The notes: generated from the sequence alone by a model not told the origin. A stretch of 7,289 nucleotides of DNA from JAUYQE01 sp035289745 (GCA_035289745.1 DATDWF010000073.1:1-7289), one strand, 5' to 3'. Positions 1 to 5,682 are shown, counted from the stretch's first letter. Numbers and translations: made by a program.

Positions 1-43
1 TGCTGTGGGCTGCTAATTACCTGACACTCTGAGCGAGAAGAAT

Positions 44-766
44 ATGACACCGCTACAGCGAGAAAAAGAGCCGGAAATTTCGGTCATCATTCCTGCGCAT
101 AATGAGGCGGCGTACATCGAAAAAACGCTGCAGAGCGTACAACAGCAAACGCTAAAAGACTTTGAGACCATTACCATCGCTAACGGCTGCACGGATGGGA
201 CGGAAAACGTTATAAAACAGTTTCGCGAAAGAGCACCATTTCCGCTGCAGCTTTTTTCTCTCCCCGAAGCCAATGTCAGCCGCGCGCGGAATTACGGAGC
301 ACAACACGCAAAAGGGAAGCTCCTGCTCTTTCTCGATGCTGATACGCTCTTGGAGAAAGATGCCCTCGAAAAAATGCAGAAACGCTTTACAGAGAAATAT
401 GCTGTAGCGACCACCAGAGTTCGCCCGGATAAGTTGACACAGAAATATCGCTGGGCGATGGCAATAAAAAATGCATATCACCAATTAGGGCTCTATCACG
501 GCTGTAGTGGAGCTCTACTCTGCCGAAAAAGAGACTTTGAGCAGGTAGGCGGCTATGACGAGATGATCGCCGTTAAAGAGCATAGAAAATTGATTCTCCA
601 TCTCAAGAAGTATGGGCAGTTTGTCTGCCTTCCGACAACGGTAACAACATCCATGCGCCGCTTTGAGCGCTGGGGGTTGTGGAAAGCAATAGGATACTGG
701 ATTGTGCAAGGAGTGAAAGAGTGTATGGGAGATTTACAGAAGAGTAAGTATGAGACGATACGTTAA
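44..766 (+). CDS. Glycosyltransferase family 2 (GT-A fold)
   Basis: This 240-residue protein probably transfers a sugar from a nucleotide-sugar donor to a lipid or glycan acceptor at the inner face of the membrane; the substrate cannot be read from the sequence. The GT-A domain begins with SVIIPAHNE (residues 13-21). It continues with NGCTDGT (47-53), the metal/nucleotide-binding DAD (98-100) after GKLLLFL, and GCSGALLCRKRDFEQVGGYDE split over 153-173. The usual catalytic ED pair before the amphipathic helix reads E179-H180, so the second acid is replaced. The C-terminal stretch around 200-217 (RWGLWKAIGYWIVQGVKE) is amphipathic or hydrophobic and may touch the membrane. An in-frame stop at 14-16 and no other ATG before 44 fix the start. 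A weak A/T stretch at 12-19 lies at a leaderless-promoter distance. The gene converges on the next gene with a 46-bp gap. The family call is firm and the specific role is unknown. Confidence 0.88.
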   Translation: MTPLQREKEPEISVIIPAHNEAAYIEKTLQSVQQQTLKDFETITIANGCTDGTENVIKQFRERAPFPLQLFSLPEANVSRARNYGAQHAKGKLLLFLDADTLLEKDALEKMQKRFTEKYAVATTRVRPDKLTQKYRWAMAIKNAYHQLGLYHGCSGALLCRKRDFEQVGGYDEMIAVKEHRKLILHLKKYGQFVCLPTTVTTSMRRFERWGLWKAIGYWIVQGVKECMGDLQKSKYETIR

Positions 767-812
767 TGGCCCCTAAGCTCTTACAACTCTTCACCACACT
801 GCCCAGCACCCC

Positions 813-1445
813 TTAACACGCCAGCGCCGTTCCCCCTTCTTCCAGACAGAAAATTTTCCCATTGAGAACACTGTACGAAGAAATCTGCTGGTTATCCACT
901 TTCTCTTTGCAGCAGACGGTCTTTGCGGTATTTTTAAGCAGCAGATCGTACTCTGCCCGCAAAGAAGCCAAGGCTGCGGTAGAAGTGCTCTGCGCCGCTC
1001 CAAACGCTTTTTCTTTGTCCTGTAATTGCCGCTCCCGTTCCTGCAGCTGCGCCGTACAGCTCAGCACTTCGTTGCTCTCTTCTGCTTCCTCTTTCTGCAG
1101 CTGCGCTTCCAGACGGCGCTGCTCTTCCTGGCAGGCCGCTAACTGCAAGGACTGCTGTTTCTGCTGTTCAAGGCTGGTAGTTAAGGCATCAGAAACGGTG
1201 CCGAAACGAGAGACTAATTCGTCAGCCAGCCGCGACTGCATGGAAAGGTTCGCTTGGGACGTCAGCAGGTCCAGCTGCATGTCCCGGATATTCTTTCCGA
1301 ATTCTTCCAGAGTATAATTTGTTTCGTCCAAAGAACGGTATACGCCATAGCCGAGAATCGCCGGGCGGATAACCAGCACTACGCCTCCGATAACTACGAG
1401 AGCTAAGAGCAGAAATCCCCACCGCCTCTTTGTGTGCTGTTCCAC
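813..1445 (-). CDS. Membrane-anchored coiled-coil protein with C-terminal cysteines
   Basis: I do not recognise a named family with certainty; similar coiled-coil membrane proteins with a CC motif occur, as far as I recall, in Woesearchaeota-type genomes. The 210-residue product starts with a short basic segment (KRRW, 6-9) and one transmembrane helix (about 10-33), so by the positive-inside rule the remainder should face outwards. Residues about 40-172 are rich in Gln, Glu, Leu and Ala with heptad-like spacing, indicating a long coiled coil. The C-terminal 40 residues hold four cysteines (178, 179, 200, 210) around KVDNQQISSYSVLNGKIFC, suggesting disulfides or a metal site in a small terminal domain. 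The start codon is GTG, and no ATG lies nearby upstream. A TTAAAG element about 24 nt upstream fits leaderless transcription. The gene is divergent from the kinase gene. The coding call is good; the function is unknown. Confidence 0.75.
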   Translation of the reverse strand: MEQHTKRRWGFLLLALVVIGGVVLVIRPAILGYGVYRSLDETNYTLEEFGKNIRDMQLDLLTSQANLSMQSRLADELVSRFGTVSDALTTSLEQQKQQSLQLAACQEEQRRLEAQLQKEEAEESNEVLSCTAQLQERERQLQDKEKAFGAAQSTSTAALASLRAEYDLLLKNTAKTVCCKEKVDNQQISSYSVLNGKIFCLEEGGTALAC

Positions 1446-1466
1446 GAAGAGAGGGAGAGCGTTATT

Positions 1467-1472
1467 CTTTAA
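1467..1472 (-). promoter_or_regulatory. Possible TATA box for the coiled-coil protein gene
   Basis: On the minus strand the sequence reads TTAAAG, inside CTTCTTAAAGAATAAC, centred about 24 nt before the GTG at 1445. The spacing fits a leaderless archaeal promoter, but the match to the TATA consensus is weak. No Shine-Dalgarno site is visible in between. Confidence 0.35.
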
Positions 1473-1531
1473 GAAGGTTGCTCTGGATGGGGCGATTAAG
1501 CCAAAGAAGTGAACGTCCTGCCCGCGAAATC

Positions 1532-1538
1532 TTTATTA
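1532..1538 (+). promoter_or_regulatory. TATA box for the nucleotide kinase gene
   Basis: TTTATTA is centred 28 nt before the ATG at 1563, so transcription would begin at or just before the start codon. This supports the start at 1563 over the in-frame upstream GTG at 1509, which lies ahead of the TATA element. Confidence 0.55.
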
Positions 1539-1562
1539 GATGAAGAGAGAATCAATTGTTCC

Positions 1563-2165
1563 ATGATCATCACCATCTCCGGAACCCCCGGCAGCGGAAA
1601 AAGCACTGTTGCAAAACTGTTAGTGAAAGCTCTGGGGGCGGAACGAATCTATGTGGGCGGTATGCGCCGAGAGCTGGCAAAAGAAAGAGGGATAACCCTC
1701 ATCGAATTAAACGAGTATGCAAAAATACACCCAGAAACGGATGTGGATGTCGATAAGAAAGCATCAGAACTTGCTAAAAAGCTGGAGAAAGAAGGAAAAA
1801 TAGTCATTGCTGAAGGCCATACGCAGTTCTATTTCTTTCCCGACTCGATAAAAATATTCATCAAAGTCGACCCCGATGAGGCTGCTCGCAGAATCTGGAA
1901 AGATTTGCAGCAAAAAGAAACCAGAGAAGCACGCAATGAGGGGAGTATCACTTCTTTGGAGCAGATGAAGCAGAGAGTCCAAGAACGCCTGAAAGAAGAT
2001 AATACGCGCTATAAAAAATATTACGGCCTCGATTATCTGGACGAATCCCACTACGAGCTGGTGATTGATTCGACGACGATTACCGCTGAACAAGTTACTG
2101 AAAAAATTCTTTCTTTTCTCAAAAGCAAAGGATCTCTGAAAAAGAAGGAAAGTGGCTCTTTCTGA
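1563..2165 (+). CDS. Cytidylate kinase-like P-loop nucleotide kinase
   Basis: The 200-residue product belongs to the archaeal cytidylate kinase-like group of P-loop kinases, which transfer the gamma phosphate of ATP to (d)CMP in the cytoplasm. The Walker A loop GTPGSGKS spans residues 7-14 right after the first strand (MIITIS). VGGMRRELAKERG (31-43) matches the NMP-binding helix region. The LID region around ARRIWKDLQQKETREARNEG (108-127) carries several arginines. RYKKYYGLDYLDESHYELVID (split over 149-169) matches the usual family C-terminal region. Oddity: where archaeal CMP kinases usually have EGR followed by LAG, this protein has EGHTQF (84-89), so a conserved arginine near the substrate is histidine. 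The substrate may therefore differ, and I give no gene symbol. I chose the ATG at 1563 because the P-loop strand starts there and a TATA box precedes it. The C-terminal tail is basic (SKGSLKKKE). Confidence 0.78.
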   Translation: MIITISGTPGSGKSTVAKLLVKALGAERIYVGGMRRELAKERGITLIELNEYAKIHPETDVDVDKKASELAKKLEKEGKIVIAEGHTQFYFFPDSIKIFIKVDPDEAARRIWKDLQQKETREARNEGSITSLEQMKQRVQERLKEDNTRYKKYYGLDYLDESHYELVIDSTTITAEQVTEKILSFLKSKGSLKKKESGSF

Positions 2166-2168
2166 TCA

Positions 2169-2174
2169 TTTTTT
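2169..2174 (+). terminator. Possible T-run terminator after the kinase gene
   Basis: A run of six T lies three bases after the kinase stop codon, with more T-rich sequence just beyond it. Archaeal RNA polymerase commonly terminates at such T tracts without a hairpin. The next gene has its own promoter, which agrees with separate transcription units. This is position-based inference only. Confidence 0.35.
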
Positions 2175-2193
2175 GCGTTTCTTCAAGAAAATC

Positions 2194-2201
2194 TTTATAA
2201 A
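2194..2201 (+). promoter_or_regulatory. TATA box for the FKBP gene
   Basis: TTTATAAA lies behind the purine-rich AAGAAAATC (a possible TFB recognition element) and is centred about 27 nt before the ATG at 2225. This is a textbook leaderless archaeal promoter arrangement, and no Shine-Dalgarno site is needed. Confidence 0.7.
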
Positions 2202-2224
2202 TTCGTCCAAAAAAGGAATGCACC

Positions 2225-2932
2225 ATGGCAGAAACCATTCAATTCCACGATTTCATCACTTTACACTACATTGGTAAGCTTCCCGACGGCACCGTCTTTG
2301 ATACGACAGAAGAAGCAGTTGCGAAGCAGCATCAGCTGTATAACCAAAACGCATCTTACGGCCCGATGACTATCTGCATTGGGGAAAAACAGATTCTTCC
2401 CGGATTGGATGATGCCCTGCTTGGCAAAGAGATTGGAAAAAAGTGCACCGTTGCTCTTTCGCCAGAACAAGCCTTCGGTAAGCGGGACATCAAGAATCTT
2501 CGTATCGTGCCGATGAGCGTTTTCCGCGAGCATAAGATGAACCCCCGGCCAGGCCTGCAGATTACCGTTGACGGGCAGCTGGGCATCGTCAACAGCGTTT
2601 CCGGCGGCCGAGTCATTGTCAACTTCAATCATCCTTTAGCAGGAAGAGAGGTGCAGTATGCGGTAGAGATCATCGAGAAAGTGACGGATGCAAAGAAGCA
2701 GCTGGAAGCCTTCCTGCATACTGCTTTCCACATCCCCACCAAAGATATGCGGGTAGAGCTGCAGGGGAAAAAAGCGATAGTTACCGTGCCGATGGCTTTG
2801 CCCAACGAATTCTCCGAAATGCTCGGGAAGAAGCTGGCAACGCTCACTGGACTGGAAGAAGTAACTATTGCGGGTAAAACGATGCCGAAAGAAGTCGCAC
2901 GCCAAGAAGCTGGACCAGCGCCAGAAGCATAG
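2225..2932 (+). CDS. FKBP-type peptidyl-prolyl isomerase, long archaeal (SlyD-like) form
   Basis: This enzyme speeds cis-trans isomerisation of peptide bonds before proline and probably acts as a cytosolic folding chaperone. At 235 residues it is of the long archaeal FKBP type. The FKBP core starts at about residue 8 with HDFITLHYIGKLPDGTVFDTT (split over 8-28; Y15 and D26 line the usual active site). It continues through QILPGLDDALLGKEIGKK (56-73) and SPEQAFG (79-85). An insert-in-flap domain follows (about 86-130, with IVPMSVF and GLQITVDGQLGIVNSVSGGRV). The core is closed by VNFNHPLAGREVQYAVEII (132-150), including the characteristic NHPLAG. The last 80 residues (155-235) form a separate C-terminal domain, typical of long archaeal FKBPs, with an Ala/Pro-rich tail. 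There is no signal peptide, and the histidine- and cysteine-rich metal tail of bacterial SlyD is missing. It stands as its own transcription unit between the kinase gene and ftsZ. Confidence 0.93.
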   Translation: MAETIQFHDFITLHYIGKLPDGTVFDTTEEAVAKQHQLYNQNASYGPMTICIGEKQILPGLDDALLGKEIGKKCTVALSPEQAFGKRDIKNLRIVPMSVFREHKMNPRPGLQITVDGQLGIVNSVSGGRVIVNFNHPLAGREVQYAVEIIEKVTDAKKQLEAFLHTAFHIPTKDMRVELQGKKAIVTVPMALPNEFSEMLGKKLATLTGLEEVTIAGKTMPKEVARQEAGPAPEA

Positions 2933-3052
2933 GGAAATCACGCATCCATCCCGCATATACTGACAGCATTTAATAATCAGGTATGCTTTCATATATGGTT
3001 CGCTTATTGCACAACAGAAATGCTCAATTATGTAGTGCGCTCACTATATTCT

Positions 3053-3063
3053 AACCGACGGTT
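3053..3063. promoter_or_regulatory. Short perfect inverted repeat upstream of the ftsZ promoter
   Basis: AACCG-A-CGGTT is a perfect 5+1+5 palindrome, 15 bp upstream of the ftsZ TATA box. The position would suit a regulator binding site for ftsZ. An 11-bp palindrome can arise by chance, so this is tentative. Confidence 0.3.
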
Positions 3064-3078
3064 TTAAGCATAATAATC

Positions 3079-3086
3079 TTTATATA
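3079..3086 (+). promoter_or_regulatory. TATA box for ftsZ
   Basis: TTTATATA matches the archaeal consensus. It is centred about 48 nt before the ATG at 3131, so transcription should begin near 3109 and leave a leader of about 22 nt. This differs from the other genes in the window, whose TATA boxes predict leaderless messages. Confidence 0.65.
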
Positions 3087-3116
3087 GCTTCATTTGGTTT
3101 TTACTGAAGTTAGAAA

Positions 3117-3125
3117 AGGTGTGAT
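3117..3125 (+). promoter_or_regulatory. Shine-Dalgarno-like site of ftsZ
   Basis: AGGTGTGAT resembles the archaeal Shine-Dalgarno AGGTGAT (complement of the 16S 3' end) with one inserted dinucleotide. AGGTG ends 9 nt before the ATG. Together with the TATA position it indicates a leadered, ribosome-recruiting ftsZ message. Confidence 0.5.
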
Positions 3126-3130
3126 TTTGT

Positions 3131-4300
3131 ATGGCCTATCAATCAGAATCTTTCTCCGGACAAGCCTCTTCTACAGCAGGATACCCTAAATTTTCTCCGG
3201 ACATTCAAGCCCAAGAAATCTCCCACAAGCAGGCCAACAGCGATATTGATGAAGAGCTGAGAAAGATGCTGGCCAGCCACAAGACGAGAATTAAAGTTGT
3301 GGGCTGTGGCGGAGCGGGCAATAATACCATTAATCGCATTTTTGAAGTCGGCATTAAAGGCGTTGAAACCATTGCCATCAACACCGATGCCCAGGATTTG
3401 CTGTACACCAATTCAGATAAAAAAGTGCTCATCGGCAAAGAGCTTACCCAAGGACTTGGAGCAGGAGCCAATCCCAAAGTGGGAGAAGCTGCTGCCAAAG
3501 AGAATGAAGCGGACCTGAAGAAAACAATGGAAGGTGCCGACATGGTTTTCATCACCTGCGGCTTGGGAGGTGGCACGGGAACCGGAAGCGCACCATTCAT
3601 TGCGCAATTGGCACAGAAAATGGGCATCCTCAGCGTGGCCATCGTGACCATGCCGTTCATGATGGAAGGCTCGCACCGGCATGAAAATGCCATCTCTGGC
3701 CTGGAACGGCTGGAACAGAGCATCAACACCCTAATCGTCATTCCCAATGAAAAGCTGCTGGAGCTGGCGCCGCATTTGCCCCTGCAGACCGCTTTCAAAG
3801 TAGCAGATGAAGTGCTGACAAATGCCGTCAAAGGCATCGCAGAACTGGTTACTCGCGCCGGATTGGTGAATCTGGACTTTGCGGATGTGAAAGCCATCAT
3901 GAGCGAAGGCGGCGTAGCGCTGATCGGCGTCGGCGAGTCTGATGCGGAAAATAGGGCAGAAGAGTCGGTGCAGAAAGCTTTGGAAAACCCGTTGATTGAC
4001 GTGGACATTTCCCAAGCCACGGGCGCGCTGATCAACATTTCCGGCGGGGAGAATTTGACTCTGGATGAGTCCCGGAAGATCGTGGAAACTGTTGCTGAGC
4101 GCCTCGATCCCCATGCCAAAATCATCTGGGGTGCGCAGATTTACAAAGACCTAGAGAAGACGGTGCGTACCATGCTGATCATCACGGGCGTGCAGTCCGA
4201 GCAGATTTTTGGGGAAGGCAACAAGTATTTCACCCACAAGCAGGAAGCCATCGAAGACGAGCTGGGCATCGAATTTATGGATGAAAAGAGGAGAAAGTAG
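3131..4300 (+). CDS. ftsZ: Cell division protein FtsZ (archaeal FtsZ1-like)
   Basis: FtsZ is the tubulin-like GTPase that polymerises into the cytokinetic ring. The 389-residue product has the nucleotide-binding GCGGAGNNTINRI (58-70), NTDAQDL (84-90), and the tubulin/FtsZ signature GGGTGTGS (146-153). The polymer-contact T7 loop is NLDFADVKAIM (247-257), with the catalytic acids D249 and D252 supplied to the neighbouring subunit. The C-terminal FtsZ domain follows (about 260-355: GESDAENRAEESV, DVDISQATGALINISGG, DPHAKIIWGA). All key GTPase residues are present. The first 50 residues are a flexible Ser/Gln-rich extension. The tail ends in ELGIEFMDEKRRK, a possible partner- or membrane-linking peptide (inference). 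The position just ahead of secE-spt5 and the DENR-containing C-terminal region point to FtsZ1 rather than FtsZ2, but I cannot prove the subfamily. The start is supported by a Shine-Dalgarno-like site. Confidence 0.96.
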   Translation: MAYQSESFSGQASSTAGYPKFSPDIQAQEISHKQANSDIDEELRKMLASHKTRIKVVGCGGAGNNTINRIFEVGIKGVETIAINTDAQDLLYTNSDKKVLIGKELTQGLGAGANPKVGEAAAKENEADLKKTMEGADMVFITCGLGGGTGTGSAPFIAQLAQKMGILSVAIVTMPFMMEGSHRHENAISGLERLEQSINTLIVIPNEKLLELAPHLPLQTAFKVADEVLTNAVKGIAELVTRAGLVNLDFADVKAIMSEGGVALIGVGESDAENRAEESVQKALENPLIDVDISQATGALINISGGENLTLDESRKIVETVAERLDPHAKIIWGAQIYKDLEKTVRTMLIITGVQSEQIFGEGNKYFTHKQEAIEDELGIEFMDEKRRK

Positions 4301-4322
4301 CTTCTTCTTAAGAAAGTTCATT

Positions 4323-4350
4323 GTGGGGGTTGAAAAAAGTGAAACCCCAC
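4323..4350 (+). terminator. Hairpin after ftsZ, possible terminator or mRNA 3' end
   Basis: GTGGGG (4323-4328) can pair with CCCCAC (4345-4350) around an A-rich loop, with two further A-T pairs possible past one mismatch. It lies 22 nt after the ftsZ stop, just beyond the palindrome TTCTTAAGAA at 4305-4314. It may end or stabilise the ftsZ message. No long T run follows immediately; TTTTG follows 10 nt later. Confidence 0.4.
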
Positions 4351-4396
4351 CAGAAGAGGATTTTGTCAAAAGTCGTCAAATAGACCGGTGGTATAT

Positions 4397-4412
4397 TTTT
4401 GACATATCAAAA
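4397..4412. promoter_or_regulatory. Palindrome overlapping a possible TATA box
   Basis: TTTTGA-CATA-TCAAAA is a perfect 6+4+6 inverted repeat. Related half sites lie just upstream: TTTTGTCAAAA at 4361-4371 and GTCGTCAAA at 4372-4380. The cluster of TCAAA-type half sites looks like an operator region. It overlaps GTATATTT (4391-4398), a candidate TATA box. No regulator is identified. Confidence 0.35.
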
Positions 4413-4420
4413 TTTTTGGT

Positions 4421-4468
4421 GCTCGAGTTTAATTCCGTTTATCGTAGGGCTTTATGCCCTACCTGAGC
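4421..4468 (+). ncRNA. Candidate structured RNA between ftsZ and secE
   Basis: The core is a perfect hairpin, GTAGGGC-TTTAT-GCCCTAC (4444-4462). It is enclosed by a second stem: GCTC (4421-4424) pairs with GAGC (4465-4468), and AG (4426-4427) with CT (4463-4464), leaving one bulged G and a 16-nt one-sided internal loop (4428-4443). The TATA-like GTATATTT at 4391-4398 is centred about 26 nt before 4421, where an archaeal transcript would start. A small RNA, or a remnant of a structured element, is possible. No known family is recognised, and chance folding is not excluded. Confidence 0.3.
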
Positions 4469-4478
4469 GGATTTGGTC

Positions 4479-4512
4479 CAATCTTTTGCGAACGCAGTGA
4501 GCCAAAAGATTG
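4479..4512. repeat. Perfect 10-bp inverted repeat next to the secE promoter
   Basis: CAATCTTTTG (4479-4488) and CAAAAGATTG (4503-4512) are exact inverted copies around a 14-nt loop (CGAACGCAGTGAGC). The repeat ends 10 bp before the secE TATA box. It could terminate upstream transcripts, bind a regulator, or close the candidate RNA that starts near 4421. Confidence 0.6.
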
Positions 4513-4522
4513 TGAAGAAAGA

Positions 4523-4530
4523 TTTATAAA
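4523..4530 (+). promoter_or_regulatory. TATA box for the secE-spt5 operon
   Basis: TTTATAAA, preceded by the purine-rich GAAGAAAGA (a possible TFB recognition element), is centred about 26 nt before the ATG at 4553. It predicts a leaderless message that starts at secE and continues into spt5. Confidence 0.7.
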
Positions 4531-4552
4531 TGAAGTTCTGGTTTAGCCCGCT

Positions 4553-4750
4553 ATGGACCAGCCCGAGCAGCAACTGGAACAGCCCGGCAAGCTGAAACGG
4601 TTCTGGAAAGAGACCCTACGAGTGTTGCGGGTCACCAAAAAGCCGAATAAAGAAGAGTATAAAAACCTGGCAAAGATCACCGGCCTCGGCTGTGCCGCCA
4701 TCGGCATTATCGGCTTTGTCATTTTCCTCATAAAACAACTGCTTATCTAA
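4553..4750 (+). CDS. secE: Protein translocase subunit SecE (Sec61 gamma)
   Basis: SecE is the small clamp subunit of the SecYE(beta) membrane channel that exports proteins and inserts membrane proteins. The 65-residue product is of typical archaeal size. A polar Gln/Glu/Pro-rich start (1-12) is followed by the amphipathic surface helix (LKRFWKETLRVLRVTKKPNKEEYKNLAKIT, split over 14-43), in which RVLRVTKKPNKEEY is characteristic. A single transmembrane helix follows (about 44-65: GLGCAAIGIIGFVIFLIKQ). Pairing with spt5 one base downstream is a well-known archaeal arrangement and strengthens the call. The TATA box at 4523-4530 predicts a leaderless message. Confidence 0.93.
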   Translation: MDQPEQQLEQPGKLKRFWKETLRVLRVTKKPNKEEYKNLAKITGLGCAAIGIIGFVIFLIKQLLI

Positions 4751-4751
4751 C

Positions 4752-5228
4752 ATGGAAACTGCAATCTTTGGACTGAGGACAGCGGCGAACCGCGAAGATC
4801 AGGTCGTGGACTATCTGATATCTAAGCTTTATAAAGCTACGGACGCCGGCATTCTCGCGGTCATCCGCCCCCATGGCATGCGGGGCTACATCTTCGTAGA
4901 GGCCACCTCGAAAGCGGCAGCGGAAGCGATCCTTCAGGGTGTTCCTTATGCTCGGGGATTATTAGCGACGGCGATTCCGTACGAAGAGATCGAGCACATG
5001 CTTGCCCAGATCAAAGTCGAGATGAATATCCAGAAGAGTGACATTGTCGAGATTATTTCCGGGCCGTTCAAGCGCGAGCAGGCCAAAGTCATGCGCATCA
5101 ACCAGCAGAAAGAGGAGATTGTCGTCGAGCTGCTGGAAGCTGCCGTACCCATCCCAATCACCGTCAAGATGGATGCGGTGAAAGTTATTCGCAGAGAAAG
5201 CGAAGAGGAAGAGAAAGAGGAGAAGTGA
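4752..5228 (+). CDS. spt5: Transcription elongation factor Spt5 (archaeal NusG)
   Basis: Spt5 binds the clamp of RNA polymerase together with Spt4, keeps the DNA channel closed, and links transcription with translation. The 158-residue product has an N-terminal NGN domain (about 1-83: METAIFGLRTAANREDQVVDYL, split, then GILAVIRPHGMRGYIFVEA and AEAILQGVPYARGLL). A KOW domain follows (about 95-147: KSDIVEIISGPFKREQAKV, then VELLEAAVPIPITVKMDAVKVI). The tail RRESEEEEKEEK is highly charged. The start lies one base after the secE stop with no Shine-Dalgarno site, so translation is probably coupled to secE. In many archaea rpl11 follows; here it does not. Length and domains are normal. Confidence 0.95.
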   Translation: METAIFGLRTAANREDQVVDYLISKLYKATDAGILAVIRPHGMRGYIFVEATSKAAAEAILQGVPYARGLLATAIPYEEIEHMLAQIKVEMNIQKSDIVEIISGPFKREQAKVMRINQQKEEIVVELLEAAVPIPITVKMDAVKVIRRESEEEEKEEK

Positions 5229-5229
5229 G

Positions 5230-5466
5230 ATGGGCTTTCGATATATTGATGACGAGATCATTGAGAGAAAACTTGAAGCTGACCCGGAACTTAAAACTGT
5301 TGAAGATGTAGATCGAGCTCTTCAATCTTGTCACAGAAGGCTAGACTCTTGGTCTGGAGAAACAACTTGGGGAGCAGCAATTGCTATAGATTCTGCTTCT
5401 AGAGATATTTGGTACCTTAAGGAGGTTCGTGAGTACTTGGTTCGTAATCCACCAAGAAGGTGGTGA
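5230..5466 (+). CDS. Small unrecognised protein at the end of the secE-spt5 operon
   Basis: I do not recognise this 78-residue protein. It begins one base after the spt5 stop, behind a purine-rich GAGGAGA (5217-5223) that may act as a Shine-Dalgarno site, so it is probably co-transcribed and translationally coupled. It looks soluble: acidic at first (IDDEIIERKLEADPELKTVEDVDRAL, split), then SCHRRLDSWSGETTWG, an Ala/Ile stretch (AAIAIDSASRDIW), and a basic end (RNPPRRW). It has no signal peptide or membrane segment. Third codon positions are visibly more A/T-rich than in spt5 (for example CTTGAAGCT, ACTGTTGAAGATGTA), which suggests a different history. It sits where rpl11 is often found. Coding is likely given the operon placement. 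Confidence 0.6.
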   Translation: MGFRYIDDEIIERKLEADPELKTVEDVDRALQSCHRRLDSWSGETTWGAAIAIDSASRDIWYLKEVREYLVRNPPRRW

Positions 5467-5481
5467 GTGAATATACAACCA

Positions 5482-5487
5482 TTTTTT
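5482..5487 (+). terminator. Possible T-run terminator of the secE-spt5 operon
   Basis: Six consecutive T lie 16 bases after the last stop codon of the operon, in an A/T-rich gap before the tRNA promoter. The placement fits an archaeal T-tract terminator. No hairpin precedes it. Confidence 0.35.
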
Positions 5488-5530
5488 AACAATAATTTAG
5501 GGAGATATTAAGATGAAGATACCAATTAAT

Positions 5531-5538
5531 TTTAAATA
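5531..5538 (+). promoter_or_regulatory. TATA box for tRNA-Gly
   Basis: TTTAAATA, within ATTAATTTTAAATAAT, is centred about 28 nt before the first base of the tRNA, the usual archaeal distance for a tRNA promoter with a very short leader. Confidence 0.65.
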
Positions 5539-5562
5539 ATCCTGCAATTCTTCAGAGCGTAT

Positions 5563-5633
5563 ACGGCTGTGGTCTAGTGGTATGATCCGAGCTTCCCAAG
5601 CTTGTAGTCCGGGTTCGATTCCCGGCAGCCGTA
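5563..5633 (+). tRNA. tRNA-Gly, anticodon CCC
   Basis: The cloverleaf folds well. The 7-bp acceptor stem is ACGGCTG with CAGCCGT. The D arm starts at GTCT (5572-5575) with loop AGTGGTA. The anticodon stem CGAGC/GCTTG includes one G-U pair, and loop TTCCCAA puts CCC at 5595-5597, reading the glycine codon GGG. A 4-nt variable region and the T arm CCGGG-TTCGATT-CCCGG follow, then discriminator A at 5633. No CCA is encoded and there is no intron. Position 1-72 is A-U where most glycine tRNAs have G-C, and the D stem has one T-T mismatch; both are mild deviations. Confidence 0.95.
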
Positions 5634-5644
5634 GCAGAGCGAAG

Positions 5645-5682
5645 GCTGACGGTTTCGGAGGATCACCTCCGTTATCGGCAGC
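5645..5682 (+). other. Strong hairpin 11 nt after tRNA-Gly, loop with anti-Shine-Dalgarno sequence
   Basis: Three stacked stems can form: GCTG (5645-5648) with CAGC (5679-5682), CGGT (5650-5653) with ATCG (5674-5677), and CGGAGG (5656-5661) with CCTCCG (5666-5671). They are separated by an A-G mismatch and a symmetric TT/TT internal loop, and capped by ATCA. Positions 5660-5670 read GGATCACCTCC, identical to the conserved 3' end of 16S rRNA. The element may be part of the tRNA primary transcript (trailer), a small RNA, or a relic. It lies outside any likely gene. Confidence 0.5.

Noticed and set aside
862..1317. 151-codon open frame antisense to the coiled-coil gene
   Set aside because: It is Ser/Cys-rich low-complexity translation that mirrors Gln/Glu/Ala codons of the coiled coil on the other strand.
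1509..1562. Longer N-terminus of the kinase from a GTG at 1509
   Set aside because: The P-loop strand normally starts within a few residues of the N-terminus, and the likely TATA box (1532-1538) lies downstream of this GTG.
3088..3108. CTTCA/TGAAG inverted repeat around the ftsZ transcription start
   Set aside because: It has only five pairs with a 12-nt loop and would lie mostly upstream of the predicted start of the message.
3205..4125. 306-codon open frame antisense to ftsZ
   Set aside because: The translation is Ser/Ala/Pro-rich without motifs, lies fully inside ftsZ, and is explained by ftsZ codon use.
5513..5539. Micro-ORF of 8 codons (MKIPINFK) behind a GGAGAT sequence
   Set aside because: It is too short to support as a gene and it contains the tRNA TATA box; the GGAGAT could be chance, though a leader peptide cannot be excluded.
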